Source of the DNA: Streptomyces cylindrosporus
GTDB lineage: Bacteria > Actinomycetota > Actinomycetes > Streptomycetales > Streptomycetaceae
Length of the DNA: 64,000 bases
Assembly (NCBI RefSeq): GCF_022698165.1
Contig: NZ_JALDAY010000018.1
Location: 1 to 64,000, forward strand
Direction: 5' to 3'
Of this stretch, positions 1-9,400 are shown piece after piece. The notes beneath the pieces were generated by a model, which searched no databases, was not told the DNA's origin, and was given only the letters and a program-made list of their open reading frames with translations. Position numbers and translations under genes: made by a program. Every line of letters starts with the position of its first letter. Positions within the stretch are counted from its first letter, which is position 1.

Positions 1-249
1 TTACCTGAGGCCACCCGGGACGACCGCGACCCGCCTCGCAGGAATCCGACGGCCTCCCTGCCGCGCCGCCCGGCCCCTGTGCGGTCGGGGACGGTGAACA
101 ACCGAGCGTCTCGGCGGTAATGGGCCGGTGGGCATGATCTGTGACCCGTTGGGCTCATGCCCCGTGGAGCCCGCCGTCAAAGGCTGGGATGTGGATGGGG
201 CTGACCGGGCCTCAACCGGGCGGCGAGCAAGAAAAAGATCCTGGAAGCG
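1..249. other. intergenic / upstream region, no gene seen
   Basis: I see no convincing gene here; the open frames crossing it are antisense or off-frame shadows of the USP gene that follows. A degenerate DosR-type palindrome (12 of 14 positions of GGGNC-N4-GNCCC) lies at 198-211, about 40 bases before the USP start. It is too weak to call alone. Confidence 0.4.
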
Positions 250-1197
250 GTGGGAGTGATGAAAGAGCGGAAGACCCTCTGGGACTACGGTGCCTACGCT
301 CCAGGACCCGTGCTGACCGGGCACGTTCTGGTCGGCGTGGACGGCTCTCACGAGGCGGTACGCGCGCTCGACCACGCCACCGCCGAGGCGCGGGCCCGCA
401 CGGCGCCGTTGGAGATCCTGCACGCCTGGCCGTGGTCCAGGCACGGAGCGGTCGATGTACCACCGGGCGCGAAGAACATGGGCTCGCTCATGGACGGGGC
501 ACAGGGTGTGCTGGAGCGCGCCGCCGCGCGGGTGCGTGAACGGGCTCCCGAACTCGACGTGGTGCCGACCCTGAGTCCGGAACCGGCGGCCACGGAGCTG
601 GTGCGCCGCGGTGACTGCGCGGCGCTGACCGTCGTCGGCGGCCGCGGTCCGGGCCGGGTCGCCGAACTGCTGGCCGGCTCGGTGAGCCTGCGTGTCGCCG
701 CCCGCTGCGGCAGCCCGCTGATGGTGGTGCGCGGCGAGCTGACGCCGGGCGAACCGGAACACGGCACGGTGCTGGTGGGGGTGGCCGACGACACCGACGC
801 GAGCGCCGCGCTGTTCGCCTTCGAGGAGGCCCAGCGGCGAGGCGCGCAGGTGCGGGTCCTGCACGTGTCCACCGCACCGCGGCCCTCGGGCAGGGTGCCC
901 GTCCCTCCCACCACGCGTCCGGAGGCGGAGCGGAAGACGCTGCTGCGCAGCGAGGACGCGGTGCCGCGGACGGCGGTTTCCGCGCTCCGGGAGAAGTTTC
1001 CCGAGGTCGGGGTGCGGATCGACACCGTGTGGAGTGGCGGGGCGGCTGCGCTGGTGGAGGCCGGCCGGGCGGCCGACCTGGTCGTGATCACGGCGCGCCA
1101 CCGGCACGGGCGGAGGCTCGGACCGCCGGTCGGCTCGTTCACCCACGCGTTGCTGCACGAAGCGCACTGCCCGGTCGTACTCGCACCCGTCGGCTGA
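250..1197 (+). CDS. universal stress protein, tandem UspA domains
   Basis: Two UspA domains in tandem (about residues 25-160 and 170-315). Domain 1 opens with VLVGVDGS and carries the ATP-binding pattern G-x2-G-x9-G-S (from GGRGPGRV to AGS), so it probably binds ATP. Domain 2 (VLVGVADDTDAS, ending HCPVVLAPVG) has lost that pattern. Length fits the two-domain actinobacterial family. GTG at 250 follows GGAAGC; ATG at 259 is an equally plausible start. Proteins of this type are cytosolic and are induced in the mycobacterial DosR regulon. A CBS-BON gene follows after 49 bases and may be co-transcribed. The family is clear; the individual role is unknown. Confidence 0.9.
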   Translation: MGVMKERKTLWDYGAYAPGPVLTGHVLVGVDGSHEAVRALDHATAEARARTAPLEILHAWPWSRHGAVDVPPGAKNMGSLMDGAQGVLERAAARVRERAPELDVVPTLSPEPAATELVRRGDCAALTVVGGRGPGRVAELLAGSVSLRVAARCGSPLMVVRGELTPGEPEHGTVLVGVADDTDASAALFAFEEAQRRGAQVRVLHVSTAPRPSGRVPVPPTTRPEAERKTLLRSEDAVPRTAVSALREKFPEVGVRIDTVWSGGAAALVEAGRAADLVVITARHRHGRRLGPPVGSFTHALLHEAHCPVVLAPVG

Positions 1198-1246
1198 GGA
1201 CGCCGGAGGGGATCGCAGGTCGCAAGGCGAAGGGAGGAAAAGGGCG

Positions 1247-1948
1247 ATGATGAACTGCAGGGTCAGGGACGTCATGACCCACGAGGTCGTGCGCGCCCAT
1301 GGCGAGACGTCGTTCAAGGCGGTCGCCCGGCTGCTCGCGGACAACCGCATCAGCGGGCTGCCCGTGGTGGACGACGAGGAGAAGGTCGTCGGGGTGATCT
1401 CGGAGACCGATCTCCTGCAGCATCAGACGCTACAGGTGCAGGGGTACGGGCGCAGGCACGTCAGTCGGCCGAAGGTGGCCCGCTCGGCGTGGGCGGCCGC
1501 GGCCAGGGCCCCCGCCAGGACCGCGGATCACCTGATGACCCGGCCCGCGATCACCGCCACTCCGGAGCACTACGTGACGGAGGCGGCGCGGATCATGCGT
1601 GAGCACGGCGTGGAACGGCTGCCCGTGGTGGACGACGAGGGCCGGCTGGTCGGCATCGTCACCCGAGGCGACCTGCTCCGGGTCTTCCTGCGCACGGACG
1701 AGGATATCCGCCGCGAGGTGACCCGACGGGTGGCCCTGGGGCTCGATGTCCCCCGCTATGTCGTGGACGTCGGGGTCGACGCCGGGGTGGTGACGCTGAG
1801 GGGGCATCTGGAGCGACGCGACAACGCCGAACTCGCGGCACGGATCGCCGATCGCGTGGACGGGGTCGTGGCGGTCGACAGCCGCCTCACGCACCGCCCG
1901 AACGGTACTCGGGCACGCGCCGCCGTCGGCACCTCCGGCCACATGTGA
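1247..1948 (+). CDS. CBS-domain pair with C-terminal BON domain
   Basis: 233 residues. CBS 1 at about 7-60 (VRDVMTHEVV; ISGLPVVDDEEKVVGVISETDLL region), CBS 2 at about 90-147 (DHLMTRPAITATPEHYVTEA; ERLPVVDDEGRLVGIV), then a BON domain at about 155-220 (VTLRGHLERRDNAELAARI). CBS pairs usually bind adenine nucleotides and sense energy charge. BON domains are usually phospholipid- or envelope-associated, so the fusion is functionally open; no signal peptide or membrane segment is visible. ATG 1247 follows GGAGGAAAAGGGCG. Three further members of this family occur in the window (32928, 53590, and partial at 63805). Confidence 0.88.
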   Translation: MMNCRVRDVMTHEVVRAHGETSFKAVARLLADNRISGLPVVDDEEKVVGVISETDLLQHQTLQVQGYGRRHVSRPKVARSAWAAAARAPARTADHLMTRPAITATPEHYVTEAARIMREHGVERLPVVDDEGRLVGIVTRGDLLRVFLRTDEDIRREVTRRVALGLDVPRYVVDVGVDAGVVTLRGHLERRDNAELAARIADRVDGVVAVDSRLTHRPNGTRARAAVGTSGHM

Positions 1949-2244
1949 CGAGGAATGTGCCGGGCCCTGCCGTCGCCTCCCGGTGGCCGTCCCTGACAAG
2001 TGTCGGTCGACTCGTCCAGGATCCCGGAGATCGGGTCGAGAAGTGTGGGGACGCCGTCGGTGTCGACAACGGCCGGCGGCCGGATCGTCCGCACCTCACA
2101 GGCGCAGACCGGAAGGGCTCCGTCCGGCCATGGCAGGAGGGCCGACCGGCCCAAGCGCACCCGGTCGGACCAGGACAAACTGAGCTCAGGGGACAATCCC
2201 GGCGCCGGGTCCGCGCCCGGTCGTACGAGAGGAAGTGACGGGCC
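1949..2244. other. intergenic region with one DosR-type palindrome
   Basis: 296 bases without a supported gene. The only notable element is the perfect palindrome at 2139-2152. GGGGACAATCCC at 2180-2191 is a partial relative of the same motif. Confidence 0.5.
2139..2152. promoter_or_regulatory. DosR/DevR-type box (perfect)
   Basis: GGGCCGACCGGCCC, a perfect 14-bp palindrome 92 bases before the HTH-flavin-fold gene at 2245. It fits GGGNC-N4-GNCCC, the core geometry of the mycobacterial DosR box. Confidence 0.6.
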
Positions 2245-2919
2245 ATGGCGGAGCAGGCACCGTCCCGGGCGGCGCAGGGGCAGGCCCTGGGCGATCTCGG
2301 GCGCCGTATCGCCGCGCGGCGCGTGGAACTCGGGCTCAGCCGGCACGAGACGGCCGACCGGGCCGGCATGGCGCCGGGCTACCTCAAGTACCTGGAGGAG
2401 CGCCCCGGCGCCGCCCCCGGTTCGGGCGTCCTGCTGCGGCTGGCCGAGGTGCTGGAGACCACCGTGCGCGACCTCACCGGCGGCGACGCCGGTCTGCCGC
2501 CCGGCCCCGGGCGGCCCGCGCCTGGTGCCCGCCTCGTCGAGCTGAGCGTCCCGGAGTGCCGGGCTCTGCTCGCGGACCACGGCGTGGGACGGATCGCCGT
2601 GCCGACCGCCTCCGGTCCCGTCGTCGTGCCCGTCAACTACAGCGTCGTCGACGGCGCGATCGTCTTCCGCACCGAACCCGGCAGTACTCCCGCCCAGGCG
2701 TCCGGCTGCCAGGTCGCCTTCGAGGCCGACCGCATCGACGACGCCTTCAGCACGGGCTGGAGCGTGCTCGTGCGGGGACACGCCCGGACCGTGACGGACC
2801 CCGGCGAAGCGGCGCGGTTCGACGGGCTGGCCCGCGGCGCGCCCTGGGCCGGCGGGCACCGCGAGGAGTGGGTGCGCATCGACCCCGTGGCCATCACCGG
2901 GCGACGTATCACGGCGTGA
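2245..2919 (+). CDS. XRE-type HTH fused to PNPOx/flavin split-barrel domain
   Basis: 224 residues. Residues about 15-75 form a Cro/C1-type helix-turn-helix (LGRRIAARRVELGLSRHETA; YLKYLEERPGAAP). Residues about 95-220 are a pyridoxamine 5'-phosphate oxidase-like split barrel (VGRIAVPTASGPVVVPVNY; GWSVLVRGHARTV), a fold that binds FMN, F420 or haem in relatives. This is a plausible one-component redox- or ligand-sensing regulator; target and ligand are not visible. Start chosen at ATG 2245 after AGAGGAAGTGACGGGCC. A PNPOx gene lacking the HTH follows at 3035 in the same direction, separated by its own palindrome. Confidence 0.85.
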   Translation: MAEQAPSRAAQGQALGDLGRRIAARRVELGLSRHETADRAGMAPGYLKYLEERPGAAPGSGVLLRLAEVLETTVRDLTGGDAGLPPGPGRPAPGARLVELSVPECRALLADHGVGRIAVPTASGPVVVPVNYSVVDGAIVFRTEPGSTPAQASGCQVAFEADRIDDAFSTGWSVLVRGHARTVTDPGEAARFDGLARGAPWAGGHREEWVRIDPVAITGRRITA

Positions 2920-2943
2920 CCCGGGACGTTCTCCGGCCGGACC

Positions 2944-2958
2944 GGGACCGATGGTCCC
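2944..2958. promoter_or_regulatory. DosR-type palindrome, spacer variant
   Basis: GGGACCGATGGTCCC: a perfect inverted repeat (GGGACC-GAT-GGTCCC) about 77 bases before the PNPOx start at 3035. The half sites match the DosR core but the spacing is one base longer than in the main class. Confidence 0.5.
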
Positions 2959-3034
2959 TCACCCCGGGTCCGGGCCCGGCGGAGCATGGAGGGAACGCTC
3001 CGGCGCTGTATCCAGGTGAGAGACGGACTGGCCC

Positions 3035-3475
3035 ATGTATCCGAACGACGGTTTCCGAGAACTCGAACGGCAGGAGTGCCTGCGTCTGCTGGCGCAGGTG
3101 CCTGTCGGCCGTATCGTCCACACGCGTCAGGCGCTGCCCGCGGTGCTGCCCGTCAACTTCTGTCTGGACGGCGACGGGGCGGTCCTGCTGCGGACCTCGG
3201 CGGCCTCGGAGCTGGTCCGCGCGGTCGACGGTGTCGTGGTCGCCTTCGAGGCCGACGAGGTCGACTCGGCCGCGCACGCCGGCTGGAGCGTCGTCGTCAC
3301 CGGCTCGGCCAGGGTGGTGACCGACCCGGCCGAGCACGCCCGGCTGGTGCGCACCGGCCCGCGTTCCTGGGTGCCCTCGCCGGAAGAGGTGTTCATCCGC
3401 ATAGAGCCCGAGCTGGTCACCGGCCGCGAACTCGTGGGCGGACGTAGCCTGTACGGAGTCGATCTGGCGCACTGA
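3035..3475 (+). CDS. pyridoxamine 5'-phosphate oxidase-fold protein
   Basis: 146 residues, the single split-barrel domain of the PNPOx-like family: VGRIVHTRQALPAVLPVNF near the N-terminus, VAFEADEVD, then GWSVVVTGSARVV, and an RIEPELVTGRE ending. Members bind flavin, F420 or haem and reduce or sequester small molecules; several belong to the DosR regulon in mycobacteria. The catalytic activity here is unknown. It is closely similar to the second domain of the preceding gene and to the protein at 32341. Its 3' end overlaps narI, on the opposite strand, by 59 bases. Confidence 0.85.
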   Translation: MYPNDGFRELERQECLRLLAQVPVGRIVHTRQALPAVLPVNFCLDGDGAVLLRTSAASELVRAVDGVVVAFEADEVDSAAHAGWSVVVTGSARVVTDPAEHARLVRTGPRSWVPSPEEVFIRIEPELVTGRELVGGRSLYGVDLAH

Positions 3476-4169
3476 ACGACGGTGCCGAGCGCCGCCGGTA
3501 GACCAGGTACGGCCGGGTGAGGTAGCCCACCGGGGCGCTCCACACGTGCACGAGGCGGGTGAACGGCCAGGCCGCGAAGAGCAGGCAGGCGCTCAAGGCG
3601 TGCAGCCGGAACAGGAGCGGGGCGCCGGCCATCGCCTCCGGCTGCGGCTGGAGGACGAACACACCGCGGAACCAGACCGAGACGGTCTCCCGGTAGTCGT
3701 AGCCGCCGCCGAACACGTTGTGCGTGGCGGTCGCGGCGATGCCCAGCAGGACCGTGGCGGACAGCAACGGGAACAGGAGCTTGTCGCTGCGGTCGGTGCC
3801 GAGCCGGATCCGCCGGGTCAGCAGCCGCCGCGCACTCAGCATGCCCAGCCCGGCGACCATGGCCGCGCCGGCCACGGAACCCAGCCAGACGGCGGTGGTG
3901 TGGTACGCGTGCTCCGAGATCCCGGCGGCGTCCGTCCAGGACGACGGTACGGCGAGCCCGATCACATGACCGGCGATCACGGCGAAGGCGCCCAGGTGGA
4001 ACAGCGGGCTGCCCCAGCGCAGCCAGCGGTGTTCGAGGAGCTGGCTGGTGCGCGAGGTCCAGCCGAACTGGTCCTGCCGGTAGCGCCAGACGTGGCCGAC
4101 GGCGAACACCGTGAGGCAGACGTACGGGAGGACGACCCACAGCAGCAGGTCGGCGGTCGAGACGTTCAT
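3417..4169 (-). CDS. narI: respiratory nitrate reductase gamma subunit
   Basis: 250 residues, the cytochrome b membrane anchor of the NarGHI nitrate reductase. It takes electrons from menaquinol and passes them to NarH. Five hydrophobic segments are visible, with the family features FHLGAFAVIAGHVIGL and a C-terminal His-containing helix (FTRLVHVWSAPVGYL) that would supply haem b ligands. Last gene of narGHJI; its ATG overlaps the narJ stop. The tail after about residue 225 is Arg-rich and overlaps the convergent PNPOx gene, so transcripts from the two would be antisense over 59 bases. Confidence 0.93.
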   Translation of the reverse strand: MNVSTADLLLWVVLPYVCLTVFAVGHVWRYRQDQFGWTSRTSQLLEHRWLRWGSPLFHLGAFAVIAGHVIGLAVPSSWTDAAGISEHAYHTTAVWLGSVAGAAMVAGLGMLSARRLLTRRIRLGTDRSDKLLFPLLSATVLLGIAATATHNVFGGGYDYRETVSVWFRGVFVLQPQPEAMAGAPLLFRLHALSACLLFAAWPFTRLVHVWSAPVGYLTRPYLVYRRRSAPSFSAPDRLRTGYVRPRVRGR

Positions 4170-4939
4170 GGGGTGTCTTCCTCATGTGCGGGCGCGACCA
4201 CGGTCGGTGCGGCCGGCTCGGGCGGGGTGAAGGTGCCGGGCGGGGCGAACTCCCCGCTGCCGTACGGGTCCAGGCCCACGTCCTCGGCGGGCGGGCCCTC
4301 GGCCGCGAGCTCGGCGACGGCCGCCAGGTCGGCCTCGGTGGGCGGCGGCAGCAGCTCGCGCAGCGCGCCGAGCAGGTGCCGGTAGGGCGAGCCGGCGTCC
4401 GTCAGGGCGTGGTGGATCAGCTCCAGTCCCCGCCGGTGCTGCCGCAGCGGAGCCTCGCCCCGGCCGGGTCCGGCGAGCGCCGCGAACTCCAGCACGACCG
4501 GGAGATGGTCGGGCAGTTCACCACCGTCGATCTCCCAGCCGGCCGCCCGGTAGCGCTGCGCCAGCGCGAGCAGCGCCATGCCCCGGCGCCGGGTGTCGCC
4601 GTGCAGGTAGTAGGTCAGGTAGAGGCTGCTCTTGCGGCGTAGGTCGAACATCTCGACGTAGTGCCGTTGCAGCACGTCCGGCTCCTGCCGTGCGAACCAG
4701 TCCATGAACGTGGTGAGTTCGGCGGCGGCCGGGGACGGACGCAGTGCGGCGACCGCCCTCGCCAACTGTCCCCGCCCGTTGGCCAGTTCGCTGTCCGGGT
4801 ACTGCAGGAGCAGGGAGAGCAGGCGGAGTTGCAGGGCACGGCGCTCGGCCTCTTCCGGGGTCGGCGCGGTGCGGCGGCGGGCGGCGGCACGGATACGGGT
4901 GCGGACGATCGCCGGGATGGTGGCGGGCAGCGGGCTCAT
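4166..4939 (-). CDS. narJ: nitrate reductase molybdenum cofactor assembly chaperone
   Basis: 257 residues, NarJ/TorD-type chaperone needed to insert the molybdenum cofactor into NarG and to hold NarGH until it docks on NarI; not part of the final enzyme. Typical features: LLSLLLQYPDSELANG, YVEMFDLRRKSSLYLTYYLHGDTRRRGMAL region (residues about 90-120), and HLPVVLEFAALA. An unusually Ala/Pro-rich C-terminus (after residue 215) precedes the overlapping narI start. Cytosolic. Start ATG 4939 overlaps the narH stop. Confidence 0.93.
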   Translation of the reverse strand: MSPLPATIPAIVRTRIRAAARRRTAPTPEEAERRALQLRLLSLLLQYPDSELANGRGQLARAVAALRPSPAAAELTTFMDWFARQEPDVLQRHYVEMFDLRRKSSLYLTYYLHGDTRRRGMALLALAQRYRAAGWEIDGGELPDHLPVVLEFAALAGPGRGEAPLRQHRRGLELIHHALTDAGSPYRHLLGALRELLPPPTEADLAAVAELAAEGPPAEDVGLDPYGSGEFAPPGTFTPPEPAAPTVVAPAHEEDTP

Positions 4940-6450
4940 GCGCGGTCTCCGTCGGATGTGCGGCGCAGGGTGGGGAGGCCGAGCATGACCCGGCGTCCGG
5001 ACGGCTGCCCGTCGGACTCCACCGGGCAGCGGTTCTCCATCGCGGTCAGCGCGGCCGCGTCCTCCTTGTGCGCGGCCGGGACGACATAGCGGTCGGCGTA
5101 CTTGGCGACGGCGAGCAGCCGGTGCAGGTCCTCCGCCTCACGGGCAGTCAGGCCTACGGCGTCCAGCGCCGCCTCGTCGCCGTCCTCGCCCAGCGTGCGC
5201 AGCCGCATGTGCGAACGCAGCGCCGTGAGTTTCATCAGCACCCCGGCCACCACGTCCGTGTCGCCCGCGGTGAACAGGCTCGCCAGATAGTCCAGCGGGA
5301 TGCGCAGCCGGGTGACGGCGGCGAAGACGTGGTCCGGGTCGTCCTGGTCGCCGCCCGCGCCGGTGACGGCGTCGAGGACGGGGGAGAGGGGAGGCACGTA
5401 CCAGACCATCGGCAGCGTCCGGTACTCCGGATGCAGCGGAAGCGCGACCTTGTACCGCATGACCAGGTCGTACACCGGCGAACGGCGGGCCGCGTCCAGC
5501 CAGTCCTCGGGGATGCCGGACTCCCGTGCCGCGGCCCGTACTTCGGGGTCGTTCGGGTCGAGGAGCACGCCGCGCTGCGCGTCGAGCAGGTCCTGCTCGT
5601 CGGGGGTCGCCGCGGCCTCGCCGACCCGGTCGGCGTCGTAGAGCACCACCCCGAGGTAGCGCAGCCTGCCCACGCAGGTCTCCGAGCAGACCGTCGGCTG
5701 CCCCGCCTCGATGCGCGGGAAGCAGAAGGTGCACTTCTCGGCCTTGCCGGTGGCGTGGTTGACGTACACCTTCTTGTACGGGCACGCCGTCACGCACATC
5801 CGCCAGCCCCGGCAGCGGTTCTGGTCGACCAGGACGATGCCGTCCTCGACCCGCTTGTACAGCGCACCCGACGGACAGGCCGACACACAGGCCGGGTTGA
5901 GGCAGTGCTCGCACAGTCGGGGGAGGTGGAAGAGGAAGGTCTGCTCGAACTCGAACCTCACCTTCTCGGCCCATTCCCCGGTGAGGTTGGGGTCGGCGCC
6001 GGCGTGCTCGGGCGCGCCGCCCAGGCTGTCCTCCCAGTTGGCACCCCAGGCGATGGCGGTGGGCCTGCCGGTGAGGACGGATCGGGGGCGGGCCACGGGG
6101 ATGTCCTGGCCTGCCGGGGCGCTGACGAGGTTGTCGTAGTCGTAGGTGACCGGCTCGTAGTAGTCCTCGATGGACGGCAGGTCCGGGTTGGAGAAGATCG
6201 ACAGCAGGCGCTTGACGCGTCCGCCCGAGCGCAGGACCAGGCGCCCGCGCCTGTCGAGCATCCAGCCGCCCTTCCACTGCTCCTGGTCCTCGTGGCGGCG
6301 CGGATAGCCGACGCCCGGCTTGGTCTCCACGTTGTTGAACCAGGCGTACTCGACGCCGGTGCGGTTGGTCCACGTCTGCTTGCAGGTGACCGAGCAGGTG
6401 TGGCAGCCGATGCACTTGTCGAGATTCATCACCATCGCGATCTGTGCCAT
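4936..6450 (-). CDS. narH: respiratory nitrate reductase beta subunit
   Basis: 504 residues from the chosen start. Iron-sulfur subunit relaying electrons from NarI to NarG. Four cysteine clusters are visible: the N-terminal CIGCHTC (C13, C16, C19, then C23), CEHCLNPACVSACPSGA, CRGWRMCVTACP, where Trp replaces a ligand as in the known [3Fe-4S] site, and CTFCFPRIEAGQPTVC. The start at ATG 6450 (MAQIAMVMNLDKC) matches the family N-terminus; an upstream in-frame ATG at 6483 abuts the narG stop and cannot be excluded. Cytosolic face of the membrane. Confidence 0.94.
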   Translation of the reverse strand: MAQIAMVMNLDKCIGCHTCSVTCKQTWTNRTGVEYAWFNNVETKPGVGYPRRHEDQEQWKGGWMLDRRGRLVLRSGGRVKRLLSIFSNPDLPSIEDYYEPVTYDYDNLVSAPAGQDIPVARPRSVLTGRPTAIAWGANWEDSLGGAPEHAGADPNLTGEWAEKVRFEFEQTFLFHLPRLCEHCLNPACVSACPSGALYKRVEDGIVLVDQNRCRGWRMCVTACPYKKVYVNHATGKAEKCTFCFPRIEAGQPTVCSETCVGRLRYLGVVLYDADRVGEAAATPDEQDLLDAQRGVLLDPNDPEVRAAARESGIPEDWLDAARRSPVYDLVMRYKVALPLHPEYRTLPMVWYVPPLSPVLDAVTGAGGDQDDPDHVFAAVTRLRIPLDYLASLFTAGDTDVVAGVLMKLTALRSHMRLRTLGEDGDEAALDAVGLTAREAEDLHRLLAVAKYADRYVVPAAHKEDAAALTAMENRCPVESDGQPSGRRVMLGLPTLRRTSDGDRA

Positions 6451-6484
6451 ACAGCGTCCAATAGTGGCTTTGCCACGGGGCATG

Positions 6485-9400
6485 TCAGTACTCCACTTGC
6501 TGGCTGCGACGGCGGATGACCGTGACCTCGTCACGCTGGTTGCCGGTCGGGCCGTAGTAGTTGAAGGCGTACGTGAACTGCGCGTAGCCGCCCGCCAGAT
6601 GGGTGGGTTTGAGCAGCAGCCGCGTCAGGGAGTTGTGGATGCCGCCGCGCCTGCCGCTGACCTCGGTCCTAGGCACGTTCACCGTGCGGTCCTTGGCGTG
6701 GTACATGTACACCGTGCCCTCGGGCATCCGGTGGCTGACCACGGCCCGGGCCGCGACGACGCCGTTGCGGTTGTACGCCTCGATCCACTCGTTGTCCTTG
6801 ACGCCGATCTTCTCGGCGTCCTGCGTGGACATCCAGATCACCGGGCCGCCGCGGGAGAGCGCCAGCATGAAGGCGTTGTCCTGGTACTCGGAGTGGATGG
6901 ACCACTTGGAGTGCGGGGTGAGGTAACGCACCGTCACCTCCGCGGCTCCGTCGTGGAGTTCCTCGTCGCCGTAGTGGCGGCGGGCGTCCAACGGCGGCCG
7001 GTAGACGGGCAGTTGCTCGCCGACTTCGGCCATCCAGTCGTGATCGACGAAGAAGTGCTGGCGGCCGGTGAGGGTGTGCCAGGGCTTCTTGTGCTCGGTG
7101 TTGATGACGAACGGGGAGTAGCGGCGCCCGCCGGTCTCGCTGCCCGACCACTCGTACGAGGTGATCACCGGGCGGGGCTGGACGCGGGTGTCAGCGAAGG
7201 TGATCCGCTCGGCCTCGCGTTCGGCGGACAGCTCCGCGAGGCCCTCGCTGCCCGTCCGGCGCTCCAGCGCGCGGAAGCCCTCGGTGGCCAGCCGGCCGTT
7301 GGTGGTGCCGGACAGGGCGAGGATCGCCTCGCACATGTCGGAGGCGGTGGCCAGGGACGGCCGGCCGGCGGCCACGCCGTCGCGGACGGTGCCGCAGCGG
7401 CGGCGCAGTTCGGCGAGTTCCTGGTCCGGCTTGACGGTGACGCCCTTGGTCGTCGTACCCAACTCGTCCAGCAGCGGGCCGACGGCGCGCATCTTCTCGG
7501 CGACGGCCGCATAGTCGCGCTCGACGGTGACCAACTTCGGCATGGTCTTGCCCGGGATCGGCGCGCACTCGCCGGCCTTCCAGTCCCGCACGGTCCCGCG
7601 GGGCTGGGCGAGTTCGTCGGGCGTGTCGTGCAGCAGCGGCACGGCCAGGACGTCGGTGCGGGTGCCGAGGTGCCCGGCCGCCAGCTCGCTGAACCGGTCG
7701 GCGATCGTCAGGAACGCGTCGTAGTCCGTGCGGGCCTGCCAGGGCGGGGCGATCGCCGGGGTGAAGGCGTGCACGAAGGGGTGCATGTCCGTGCTGGACA
7801 GGTCGTCCTTCTCGTACCAGGTCGCGGCCGGCACGACGACATCGGCCAGCAGGCCGGTGGAGGTCATCCGGAAGTCCATGGCGACCAGCAGGTCGAGCTT
7901 GCCCTCGGGCGCCTCCTCGCGCCACACCACGTCCTTCGGGCGGGCCTCGGGCGGGGACTCCCGGCTGCGCACCGCGCTGTCCGTGCCGAGCAGATGGCGC
8001 AGGAAGTACTCGTTGCCCTTGCCGGAGGAGCCGAGCAGGTTGGCCCGCCAGACGGTCAGCACACGCGGGAAGTCGGCCGGGTCGTCGGGGTCCTCGACGG
8101 CGAACCGCAGCTTCCCCGAGGCGAGTTCGCGCACGACATGGTCCGCGACCGTGCGCCCGGCCGCCGTCGCCTCGTCGGCGAGGTCCAGCGGGTTGCGGTT
8201 GAAGCCGGGGTGGCCCGGCGTCCAGCCCAGCCGGACCGCCTGCGCCAGGCAGTCGGCGAACGCCTGCCCCTTGAAGCGTCCCGCACCGAGCGGCGACGCC
8301 AACTCCTCTGGCCCGAAGGCCTCGTAGCGCCACTGGTCGGTGTTGAGGTACCAGTACGAGGTGCCCGCCATGTGCCGGGTGGGCCGCTGCCAGTCGAAGG
8401 CGAACGCGAGGTGCTGCAGACCGGTGACCGGACGGATCTTCTCCTGGCCGACGTAGTGGGCCCAGCCGCCGCCGTTGACGCCCTGGCAGCCGGTCATCGT
8501 GGTCAGCGCGAGGAACGCGCGGTAGATGGTGTCGGAGTGGAACCAGTGGTTGGTGCCCGCCCCCATCGCGATCATCGAACGGCCGCGAGTGCGCTCGGCG
8601 TTGCGCGCGAACTCCCGGGCGACACGGGCCGCCTGCTCGGCCGGCACGGAGGTGACCGTCTCCTGCCAGGCCGGTGTGTACGGCTGGGAGGCGTCCTCGT
8701 ACGACGTGGGCCAGCTGCCCGGCAGACCGGGCCGCGCCACCCCGTACTGGGCCAGCATCAGATCGAGGACGGTGGTGACGAGCCGTCCGCCGATCCGGCG
8801 CGCCGGGACTCCGCGCACCATGACCGAACCGCCCTCGGTGCCGCCCTCGTCGAACCGGGGCAGGGCGATCACGACCGTCTCCTCGGCCCGCTCCAGCAGG
8901 CTCAACTCGGGCACCACATCGCCCAGTTCGAGGTTCCAGCGGCCTCGCCCGGCTTCCCCCCACCGGAAGCCGAGCGAGCCGCCCGGGACCACCGGCTGTC
9001 CGGTGGCCCGGTCCAGGAGGACCGTCTTGAACTCGGCGTGCTCCTCGTCACGTCCGAGATCGGCGGCGGTCAGGAACCCGTCGGGCACTAGTCCGTGTTC
9101 GTCGTGCTCGCGCAGGGCGACCAGGAACGGGGCGTCGGTGAACGTCCTCAAGTAGTCCCGGAAGTACGGCACCTCGCGGTCGACCAGGAACTCGCGCAAA
9201 ATCACGTGCCCCATCGCCATGGCCAGCGCCCCGTCCGTGCCGGGGTGCGGGGCGAGCCACTCGTCGGCGTGCTTCACGTTGTCCGCGTAGTCGGGGCTGA
9301 CCGCGACGACCTTGGTGCCGTTGTAGCGGGTCTCGGTCAGGAAGTGCGCGTCGGGTGTGCGGGTGACGGGGATGTTGGAGCCCCACATCACCAGGTAGCC

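Noticed and set aside
1..1350. Long minus-strand frame of 449 codons over the first USP gene
   Set aside because: No family signal, Arg/Pro-rich composition typical of antisense frames in GC-rich coding DNA; the plus-strand USP explains the region.
6320..9091. Plus-strand frame of 923 codons
   Set aside because: Lies wholly antisense to narG and the narH start; repeated Val-Gly-Asp-His-Arg composition is the usual shadow pattern.
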